Shown: positions 31,618 to 37,716 of the stretch, one piece after another
Layout: each line of letters opens with the position of its first letter
How positions within the stretch are numbered: the stretch's first letter is position 1
Assembly (NCBI GenBank): GCA_021201905.1
Contig: JAJQEA010000405.1
Location: 1 to 37,716 of the forward strand
Direction of reading: 5' to 3'
DNA from: Clostridia bacterium
GTDB lineage: Bacteria > Bacillota > Clostridia > Lachnospirales > Lachnospiraceae
DNA length: 37,716 nt
Made by a program: the position numbers and the translations under genes
Notes under the pieces: generated by a model
Told to the model about the DNA's origin: nothing
Databases searched by the model: none
The model's input: only the letters and a program-made list of their open reading frames with translations

Positions 31618-32070
31618 TTGGTTACTGATAAAGATGGATTCTATACCATGAAAGGATATGAACGCTCTGCTTCCGAGGAGATGACCTCGTCCATGGAGGA
31701 TTATCTGGAGATGGTGTGTAGAATGGAGGAAGAGGGGGAACCCATCCGTGTCAGCTCCCTGGCCGCCAGCCTTCACGTGAGGCCCTCGTCCGCCTCGAAA
31801 ATGTTAGATAATCTGAGAAAAGCCGGGTACATTGATTTTAAGAAGTACGGATCCATCATGGTCACGGAAAAGGGGTACGAGGAGGGCAGATACCTGCTGC
31901 ACAGGCACCGGGTGCTCCAGGATTTTTTCTGTACCCTCAACCATACGGAGGATGAACTGGAGCTGGTGGAAAAAATTGAACATTTTATCAATCACAGGAC
32001 CGTGGCCAATATGGAACAGGCCCTTTCTTTCCTGCGGACTAAAAATGATATGACTGGAAAAATGGGATAA
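31618..32070 (+). CDS. DtxR/MntR-family metal-dependent repressor
   Basis: 150 residues from a TTG start, accepted because GGAGGG lies 6 nt before it; the ATG at 31648 has no such site. The N-terminal winged helix is clear: SSMEDYLEMVCRMEEEGEPI, then RVSSLAASLHVRPSSASKML and GYIDFKKYGSIMVTEKG; the dimerisation and metal-binding domain follows (YLLHRHRVLQDFF, EKIEHFINHRTVANM). No SH3 domain, as in MntR. It is divergent from feoAB with a 74-bp gap, so it probably senses Fe2+ or Mn2+ and represses feoAB. Confidence 0.88.
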   Translation: MVTDKDGFYTMKGYERSASEEMTSSMEDYLEMVCRMEEEGEPIRVSSLAASLHVRPSSASKMLDNLRKAGYIDFKKYGSIMVTEKGYEEGRYLLHRHRVLQDFFCTLNHTEDELELVEKIEHFINHRTVANMEQALSFLRTKNDMTGKMG

Positions 32071-32117
32071 AGTATTGTATAATGTGTAATATGCAGAATG
32101 ATAAAAGGAGAGACAGT

Positions 32118-32615
32118 ATGAACGATGATAACTATGTAGAGTGGCTTGTGAAGAGAAAAGATCCGGCATATGCCGTTCCCGTAAAAATACTCATGATTGT
32201 GGTCTGTATATGTTCCGTCCTTTCGGCGCTGCAGACCGTGTTTGGAGTAATTGTCATGATCATAGCAGGTGTGGCCACCTATTTCGTGTTCCTGAACCTG
32301 AGCGTGGAGTTTGAATATCTGTTTGCTGAGGGCGGCCTGTCGGTGGACCGCATCCTGGGGAAGGCAAAGAGAAAGAAGATATTTGACTGTGAGAAGGACG
32401 ACATCCAGATCGTGGCGCCGGCTGATTCCTTTGTGCTCAAGGATTATGAGAAGCAGGGCATGAAGATAAAGGATTTTTCGTCGGGCAAAAAGGATGCCAA
32501 GGTGTATGCCCTCATATACCAGAAGGGCCCGGACCATTTTAAGGTGCTGATTGAACCCAATGAGAGGATGATAGGAGCCATGCGCAGGACCTTTCCGCGC
32601 AAGCTTGTGATGTGA
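32118..32615 (+). CDS. Conserved membrane protein, unknown function
   Basis: 165 residues from ATG 32118, after AAAGGAG. Short N-terminal region (NDDNYVEWLVKRKDPAYAVP), two adjacent hydrophobic segments (ILMIVVCICSVLSAL and IVMIIAGVATYFVFLNLSV), then a soluble part of 110 residues with FEYLFAEGGLSVDRILGKAK and a C-terminal LIEPNERMIGAMRRTFP. The pattern is familiar from Lachnospiraceae, but I can give no function. Transcribed with the DtxR-type regulator, gap 47 bp. Confidence 0.7.
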   Translation: MNDDNYVEWLVKRKDPAYAVPVKILMIVVCICSVLSALQTVFGVIVMIIAGVATYFVFLNLSVEFEYLFAEGGLSVDRILGKAKRKKIFDCEKDDIQIVAPADSFVLKDYEKQGMKIKDFSSGKKDAKVYALIYQKGPDHFKVLIEPNERMIGAMRRTFPRKLVM

Positions 32616-32647
32616 TGCAATCATTATACGGGACTGGCCGGGAGAGA

Positions 32648-32693
32648 ACGGGCCGTCGGGGACAATGGGATGTGAGCTGTTCCGGCGGCCCGT
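32648..32693. terminator. Terminator between convergent genes
   Basis: ACGGGCCG (32648-32655) pairs with CGGCCCGT (32686-32693), extended inward by GGGGACA/TGTTCC-type pairs. It lies between the plus-strand gene ending at 32615 and the minus-strand gene ending at 32707. Confidence 0.65.
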
Positions 32694-32706
32694 ATTATAT
32701 TCTAAT

Positions 32707-32952
32707 CTATTTCAGGTTTTCACCGCTTAACATGAATTCAATCAGCCGGTCCATGTCCTCCTTTTCATGAACCACCAGTTCCAATTCCTTAATATATCCG
32801 TTGGAACACATGTTGGCAATGGAAAGATATTGGGTTAGCTTTGACTTGAGGTTAATCCTGTCGCCTTCCGGGGATACCAGTTCGATTTTTCCTTTACACT
32901 GGTCTACTGCTTCAAAAAAAGCTTTTACATCTGAGATATTTTCCAGTTTCAT
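32707..32952 (-). CDS. Conserved small protein
   Basis: 81 residues, MKLENISDVKAFFEAVDQCK, then a strand IELVSPEGDRINLKSKLTQY and ELELVVHEKEDMDRLIEFML. The alternating helix-strand-helix-strand pattern resembles the HPr fold, and proteins like it are common in Lachnospiraceae. The HPr phosphorylation sites are not present. No function assigned. It has AGGATTT before the start. Confidence 0.65.
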   Translation of the reverse strand: MKLENISDVKAFFEAVDQCKGKIELVSPEGDRINLKSKLTQYLSIANMCSNGYIKELELVVHEKEDMDRLIEFMLSGENLK

Positions 32953-33153
32953 ACAAAATCCTCCGCTTCTGTTGGTGTGTGCTGAATTGTGTGAATTCCG
33001 GTGATATCAGGCACTCTCATCACTGCTGTGCATACAATACAGCGCCGATTTATAGATTATAACCAGTATATCAATGGGGGATAAAGATAACAATTCGCAA
33101 ATTGACTAAAGATTAACGGGATAAACAGGGGTGGAATGTGTATTAGCAACAAA

Positions 33154-33176
33154 AATAAATTAAAAATTAAAAATTT
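33154..33176 (+). promoter_or_regulatory. AT-rich operator candidate upstream of the FCD regulator
   Basis: AATAAATTAAAAATTAAAAA then TTT. Its reverse complement, apart from one deleted T, recurs at 34017-34038 before the dehydrogenase gene. The site lies about 60 nt before the regulator start. Confidence 0.5.
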
Positions 33177-33236
33177 AATATTGCATTATTTCATTCTATC
33201 CCTTATAATGATAGTACGAGCAAAGGAGTTGTTGAG

Positions 33237-33884
33237 ATGAGGGTAAAAAAGAATTTAGATAAGATTATCTACGATCAGATTATTGATAGTTTTATCCTCG
33301 GTGAATATAAGATGGATGATGCTATCTCACTTGACGTTTTATGCGAGAAGTATGAAGTCAGCAGAACACCGGTGGTTCAGGCTGTAAAGCTTTTGGTCAA
33401 TGACGGAGTACTGGAAAAGCTCAGCAACGGGCGTGTGGTGGTTCCCACCTTTGACCAGAACCAGATTAAGAATATCTGCGATGTAAGGCTTATGATTGAA
33501 AAGCATGCCATCGAGCATTTTCTTTCAGAGACAGGAGATCTGTCTTCATTGCTTGACCAGTTAGAGATATGTGCTAAAAAGTGTGAGGAGTATCTGGATA
33601 AGGGGGATTTCCTGGAACTGTCCAAGACAGACCTGAGGTTTCACCGTGTTCTTGTATCCGGGGCAAGAAATGAATATCTGTCGGAGCTGTATAAGAGGAT
33701 ACAGGGACAATTCCTGGTGGCCAACTACCTTGTGCTGCCTCTGAGAAACAGGAATTTTCGTTCCACGGTGGATGACCACTATAAGCTGCTGGAATACTTA
33801 AGGAATAAGGATATGGAGCAGTCTGAAAAGATGATTGCCGGCCATATAAACAACATATTCTACATAATTACCAATCAGAAGTAA
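33237..33884 (+). CDS. GntR-family (FadR/FCD) transcriptional regulator
   Basis: 215 residues. The N-terminal winged helix-turn-helix reads ISLDVLCEKYEVSRTPVVQA and a wing KLSNGRVVVPTF. The FCD ligand domain follows with the usual metal-binding pattern: Asp in VRLMIEKHAIEHF, and later FHRVLVSGARNEYLSEL and VDDHYKLLEYL, each giving a His. It likely senses a carboxylic acid. AAAGGAG precedes the ATG. It neighbours a dehydrogenase and a Liv-type transporter with a shared AT-rich site, so these are its probable targets. Confidence 0.88.
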   Translation: MRVKKNLDKIIYDQIIDSFILGEYKMDDAISLDVLCEKYEVSRTPVVQAVKLLVNDGVLEKLSNGRVVVPTFDQNQIKNICDVRLMIEKHAIEHFLSETGDLSSLLDQLEICAKKCEEYLDKGDFLELSKTDLRFHRVLVSGARNEYLSELYKRIQGQFLVANYLVLPLRNRNFRSTVDDHYKLLEYLRNKDMEQSEKMIAGHINNIFYIITNQK

Positions 33885-34016
33885 CAAATGCAGTAATCTA
33901 AATAGGAAGCTTGCGGTTAAGCTAAGCATCAGGCAATCCATGTCTCCATGAATTCATGTCATGAGTTCATGGGCTGCCCGGTACTTAGTTTGGTAAAGTG
34001 TGTACTCTCAAATAAA

Positions 34017-34065
34017 AAATTTTAATTTTTAATTTATTATTTTGCCATAACAAATTAAAAATTGC
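34017..34065 (+). promoter_or_regulatory. AT-rich operator candidate upstream of the dehydrogenase
   Basis: AAATTTTAATTTTTAATTTA then TT is the inverse of the site at 33154-33176. A second half (CAAATTAAAAATTGCG) follows at about 34050-34065, so the two halves form an inverted pair. Confidence 0.5.
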
Positions 34066-34084
34066 GTTAAAGGAGAGGACAGAG

Positions 34085-35164
34085 ATGTTTGAAGGTAAAC
34101 ACATTCAGGTGGGGGCTGGACGTTATATCCAGTGCCATGGAGCACTTAAGCGTGCGGGAGAGGAGATGGTATTTTTCGGAAAGAAGGCTTACCTGCTGTA
34201 TGGGGACCAGGTGGTGAAGGGAAAGACCAGCCAGGTCCTGGAGGAAAGCCTCAGGGAATCCGGGATTACATTTCAGTCAGAGATATTTGAGGGACCTTCC
34301 ACGGAGAAGAGTTTTGGAGAGGTAGCTGCCAGGGTCAGGGAATCGGGGGCTGAAATCGTGGCAGGAATCGGGGGCGGCCGTATCATAGACATTGCCAAGG
34401 CTGCCGGAGATATGGCGGATGCCAGTATCTTTACCATACCCACATCCGCAGCCACATGTGCGGCCTACGCCGTGCTGTATGTGGTATACGGCGAGGACGG
34501 GAATGTGGACCACAGCGGTTTCCTGAACCATGAAATCAGCGGGGTTATCATGGACATGGATTTGGTTGTCAATGATTGCCCCAGGCGTTATTTTGTGTCG
34601 GGCATCGTGGACGCCATGGCAAAAAAGCCGGAATTCAGTTTTACCATGTCCCATCTGAAGGACGAAGGCATGATTGCCACCTCGGAAATAGCCACAAAGA
34701 TTGCGGATTTTACCTACAGTAAGTACATGAGGGACACCAGGCAGGCCCTTAGGGATTTTGATGATAAGAAGGACAGTATGCTTCTGGATGACATGGTGAA
34801 CATGAATATCATGCTGACCGGCATGGTGTCAGACCTGTCCATAGGAGGCAAGTAGCTGGCTGTCGCCCATAATTTTTATGATGCAGTCTGCTACATGTAC
34901 AAGGACGTGAGAAAAAAATATCTTCACGGGGAAATCGTGGCCATGGCCCTGCCCCTCCAGCTGGCTGTCAACAAAAGACCAGAGGCGGAAATTGAAGAAT
35001 TAAAGGATTTTCTAAGGGAGGCGGGGATACCTGTCAGCATAAGGGAGGCCGGAGTGCCGGAAGAAGGGTTGGAGGAGCTGATTTCATACGTACACCGTGT
35101 GACGATTCCCGATGATATGGAGCTTCTGGAACAGATCCGGGATGGCTTCCAATATATCATGTAA
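34085..35164 (+). pseudogene. Glycerol-dehydrogenase-like (GldA family) gene with an in-frame TAG
   Basis: The gene spans 359 codons, the normal length, but codon 257 (34853-34855) is TAG in the context SIGGK*LAVAHNFYDAV, where a CAG would restore the frame. The N-terminal half has the NAD-binding GIGGGRIIDIAKAAGD and the metal ligand D176 in VDAMAK. The two His metal ligands of the family, H262 (VAHNF) and H281 (LHGE), lie after the stop, so a terminated product would be inactive. Suppression, mutation or error cannot be told apart. Genes of this family oxidise glycerol or related polyols or hydroxyketones. It precedes the Liv-type transporter. Confidence 0.8.
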
Positions 35165-35220
35165 TTACGTATACCATGTAACTAAAAACATAGAAAATAA
35201 AAAGTAAAGGAGAAGGTATT

Positions 35221-36426
35221 ATGTGGAAAAAATGGGCAGCAATTACGTTGAGTGTAAGCTTGGCATTGTCACTGGCAGCGTGCGGAGGGCAGCAGGGGGC
35301 GCCTTCCGGCAGCGCAGGTTCCCAGGCAGGGGATACCCAGGCATCCTCCGGCGGTGAGTCTGCCGCGGATGAGGGAGATGTCATCAAGATCGGCCTCATT
35401 TCTATGATGACAGGAGACAATCCGCTGAACGGGGAGCGCATGAACCAGGGTGTCCAGATGGCTGTGGACGAGTACAATGCAGCAGGCGGTATCAATGGAA
35501 AGCAGATAGAACTGACCATCGTGGACGACCAAACCCTTCAGGACATGGCTGTTACCTGTGCCAATAAGCTGATTGGCGAAGGCGTGGTGGGTATCGTGGG
35601 ACCTCACAGAAGCACCAACGCCCTGGCAGTGGAGGCGGTGGTAAAGCAGGCAGGGGTGGCTGCTTTTACAGGCGGCACCACACCGCAGATCAGCACCCTG
35701 GACAATGATTATCTGTTCCGCTGCAGGGCCTCTGACAGTATTTTCGCGGAAGCGGCGGCAGCCTACGCAAAGGAGCTTGGCTGTAAAAAACTGGGTCTGT
35801 TCTTTAACAATGATGATTTCGGAACAGGAGCAGAGGGCGTTATCAAGCAATATTGCGCGGACAACGGCATGGAGTACGTGGAGGAGGGTCACAACACAGG
35901 AGACAAGGACTTTACGCCTCAGGTCATGAAGATGAAGGATGCAGGCGTGGATACGGTCATCATATGGACCCACGACGCGGAGCTGGCAATCCATGCCCGC
36001 CAGATTTACGAGCTGGGACTGGATGTGCAGGTAGTGTCATCTCCGGGCGTTACCATGCAGCAGGTAATCGATATGTGCAAGGCAGAGTACATAGAAGGCT
36101 GGTATGGAGTGACGGATTATGTGTCCACCAGCGACGATCCCACCCTTGTTACCTTTAAGGAGAATTTTGAGAAAAAGTATGAGATTGAACCGGAATTATA
36201 CGCGGCGTCCTATTATGGAGGCGCAGTGGCCCTGTTAGAAGGAATCAAAGCAGCAGGAACCACGGACCGCAAGGCTGTTATGGAAGCTGTCAAGGGACTT
36301 AAGGACTTAAAGGTGCCGGTGGGAGTCATCACCTGCGACGAGAATAATGATTTGGTCCACAATATCAATGTGGCCCGGATTGAAAACAAGGTTCCCAAGT
36401 TCATCAAAGCTGTTTCTGTGGAATAG
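35221..36426 (+). CDS. Liv-type ABC transporter substrate-binding lipoprotein
   Basis: 401 residues. Signal peptide with lipobox LAAC (Cys21), then a low-complexity linker of Gly, Ser and Gln. The mature protein has the type I periplasmic-binding fold: IKIGLISMMTGDNPLNGERM, NAAGGINGKQIELTIVDDQT, GEGVVGIVGPHRSTNALAVE, and the hinge region FFNNDDFGTGAEGVI. It is a Leu/Ile/Val-family (LivJ-like) receptor; ligands of the family range from branched amino acids to amides and aromatic acids, so the specificity is open. AAAGGAG precedes the ATG, and LivH follows 77 bp later. Confidence 0.92.
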   Translation: MWKKWAAITLSVSLALSLAACGGQQGAPSGSAGSQAGDTQASSGGESAADEGDVIKIGLISMMTGDNPLNGERMNQGVQMAVDEYNAAGGINGKQIELTIVDDQTLQDMAVTCANKLIGEGVVGIVGPHRSTNALAVEAVVKQAGVAAFTGGTTPQISTLDNDYLFRCRASDSIFAEAAAAYAKELGCKKLGLFFNNDDFGTGAEGVIKQYCADNGMEYVEEGHNTGDKDFTPQVMKMKDAGVDTVIIWTHDAELAIHARQIYELGLDVQVVSSPGVTMQQVIDMCKAEYIEGWYGVTDYVSTSDDPTLVTFKENFEKKYEIEPELYAASYYGGAVALLEGIKAAGTTDRKAVMEAVKGLKDLKVPVGVITCDENNDLVHNINVARIENKVPKFIKAVSVE

Positions 36427-36503
36427 TTTCTGGCTTATGGAGGACAGGGGACGGACCTGGCCTGGATCCGAATCCGGCCCCTGTCATGACGAAAAGGAGG
36501 TAA

Positions 36504-37373
36504 ATGGTGGGCACTATACTTCAGCTATTGATAAGCGGTATTGCCATGGGATTCATCTATGCCCTGGTTGCCATCGAGTATACCCTGATATGGAATTCCA
36601 CAGGACTGCTTAACTTCAGCCATGACAAAATCATCACCGTAGGGGCGTATATATTTGCCGCTACCTTTATCATTGAATTTAACATGAACAAACCCTTAGC
36701 CATTGTGCTTACTTTCATGCTCATGGGGATACTGGGGTCTGTAATCGCTTCCGGAATCTTCAATCCGCTGCGGCATATGCGTTCCAATATCTTTGCTGTC
36801 ATGGGAACCATGATGCTAGGCAGGATTCTGGCAGAGGCTATCCGACTTATATATGGACCTGTTCCCTTCACCATTGAGAACTGGCTCAGCGGTACCATTA
36901 AGATCGGTACGCTCATGGTCACAAAGGCCAATGTTATCATATGCGTGGTGGCAATCCTTGTAGTGGCGGCTCTCCAGCTGTTTATGAATTTTACAAAAAT
37001 AGGAAAAGCAATGCGCTGTGTGGCCCAGAATAAAAAGGCCGCAGCCCTTATGGGCATCAATGTGGCCCAGAATATCTGCGTGACAACGGCAGTCAGCGCC
37101 ATCATTTGCAGCGTCATCGGAATGCTGATTATACCCCTGTTCAATATATCCACCACCATGGCGGCCAGCATAGGACTCAAAGGTTTTTCGGCCGGAGTCA
37201 TCGGAGGCTTCGGATACCTGCCGGGAGCCATCCTGGGCGGTCTGTTTATCGGAGCGGTGGAAAATCTGGCGGTGGTGGTTCTTCCGGCTGTCTACAAAGA
37301 TATTGTGTCATTTGTCCTGCTAATCATATTCCTGCTGGTACATCCCAGCGGATTCTTAGGCAAGAAGGCGTGA
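36504..37373 (+). CDS. livH: Liv-type ABC transporter permease (LivH)
   Basis: 289 residues, about eight membrane helices. Family features: GIAMGFIYALVAIEYTLIWN at the N-terminus, TGLLNFSHDKIITVGAYIFA, and the cytoplasmic coupling helix GKAMRCVAQNKKAAALMGIN, followed by the FSAGVIGGFGYLPGAILGGL segment. GGAGG is only 3 nt before the ATG; a GTG one codon later would be better spaced. It forms a heterodimer with LivM. Confidence 0.92.
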   Translation: MVGTILQLLISGIAMGFIYALVAIEYTLIWNSTGLLNFSHDKIITVGAYIFAATFIIEFNMNKPLAIVLTFMLMGILGSVIASGIFNPLRHMRSNIFAVMGTMMLGRILAEAIRLIYGPVPFTIENWLSGTIKIGTLMVTKANVIICVVAILVVAALQLFMNFTKIGKAMRCVAQNKKAAALMGINVAQNICVTTAVSAIICSVIGMLIIPLFNISTTMAASIGLKGFSAGVIGGFGYLPGAILGGLFIGAVENLAVVVLPAVYKDIVSFVLLIIFLLVHPSGFLGKKA

Positions 37374-37388
37374 AAGGAGTAAGGGAAG

Positions 37389-37716
37389 ATGAAGAAGAAA
37401 CTGAAACTTAAATCACTGCATTTCGCCGTAGGAGCCCTTGTGATTGGCGCTTTTCTGCCGATGTTCATTAAAAACGATTACTACATGATGGTCCTCAACC
37501 GCATCCTTATCAATATTATCGTGGTTTTAGGCCTGAATTTCATCACTGGTCTGACCGGTCAGATGAATCTGGGTACAGCGGGAATCTTTGCGCTGGGCGC
37601 CTATTCCTCTGCCCTGTTTACCAGATACACAAATCTGACGCCGTGGCTGGGGTTGATTGTGGCCGTCATCATGGGAATCCTCATCGGCAGGGGACTGGGA
37701 TATCCCAGCCTGAGAG
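37389..37716 (+). CDS. livM: Liv-type ABC transporter permease (LivM), 3' end outside window
   Basis: The first 109 residues are visible; a full protein has about 320. Basic start MKKKLKLKS, then membrane helices and the LivM signature NFITGLTGQMNLGTAGIFAL. The gene runs off the window; the ATP-binding subunits would be expected next. It starts 15 bp after LivH. Confidence 0.9.
   Translation, partial: MKKKLKLKSLHFAVGALVIGAFLPMFIKNDYYMMVLNRILINIIVVLGLNFITGLTGQMNLGTAGIFALGAYSSALFTRYTNLTPWLGLIVAVIMGILIGRGLGYPSLR

Noticed and set aside
1-37716. tRNA or rRNA genes
   Set aside because: No cloverleaf or rRNA-like sequence was noticed on either strand by eye.

Overview
The window looks like the chromosome of a gut Lachnospiraceae/Clostridia bacterium of the Enterocloster (Clostridium bolteae/clostridioforme) type. 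This rests on gene content and codon style (FeoAB with a DtxR-type regulator, Lac/Cel PTS, a BglG/LicR-type regulator, a Liv-type ABC transporter, a selenoprotein GrdB fragment), not on a database match. Composition changes along the window: AT-rich on the left, visibly GC-richer from about 29.75 kb onward, where the ancestral chromosome appears to resume.

Region 1 (1-12.0 kb) is an array of about twenty small, unrelated, same-strand genes, nearly one per 0.5 kb. Between most of them lies a variant of one 35-55 nt imperfect inverted repeat, idealised as AACTTCCGGTTTATT - loop - ACTAAACGCAAAATCGGAA, running into TTTGGAGG. The right edge supplies the Shine-Dalgarno of the next gene. Cargo includes DUF1989, ASCH, DUF2716, GNAT, RibD/DHFR-like, cytidine-deaminase-like, cupin and DUF1349 proteins, small membrane proteins, a large lipoprotein and several unrecognised proteins, plus several truncated copies. 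The architecture resembles an integron cassette array (CALIN-like: cassettes without a visible integrase), but in a Firmicute and with a repeat that lacks clear canonical attC core boxes. It is the best candidate here for an undescribed system.

Region 2 (12.0-20.4 kb) is a junkyard of mobile-element debris and toxin-like modules. A 2.6-kb segment bounded by 37-nt direct repeats carries a Fic protein, a Spo0A_C-like fragment and a 5'-truncated GrdB-type selenoprotein gene whose UGA and adjacent SECIS-like hairpin are still present. A sigma-70 region-4 protein follows. Then comes a split HipA-like pair (HipS/HipT-like) with a palindrome over its promoter, flanked by two diverged direct repeats of about 170 nt that share a partly covarying hairpin. 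An IS66 transposase remnant and a MazF-family module follow.

Region 3 (20.4-28.4 kb) is a sugar PTS locus: regulator, IIA, IIC, a GH95 glycosidase (broken by a stop and a frameshift), a TreC-like GH13 hydrolase (C-terminal frameshift) and IIB. It is flanked in direct orientation by two copies of the MazF / 69-aa ORF / HTH module (about 19.1-20.4 and 28.7-29.75 kb), giving it a composite-transposon-like layout.

Region 4 (29.75-37.7 kb): the second module abuts feoB inside its NFVPCNGRFP motif, so feoB is truncated. Then come feoA, a divergent DtxR/MntR-type regulator, two small conserved genes, an FCD-family GntR regulator, a glycerol-dehydrogenase-like gene interrupted by one in-frame TAG, and a Liv-type ABC transporter (binding protein, LivH, partial LivM). 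Similar AT-rich sites in opposite orientation upstream of the regulator and of the dehydrogenase suggest that the regulator controls both.
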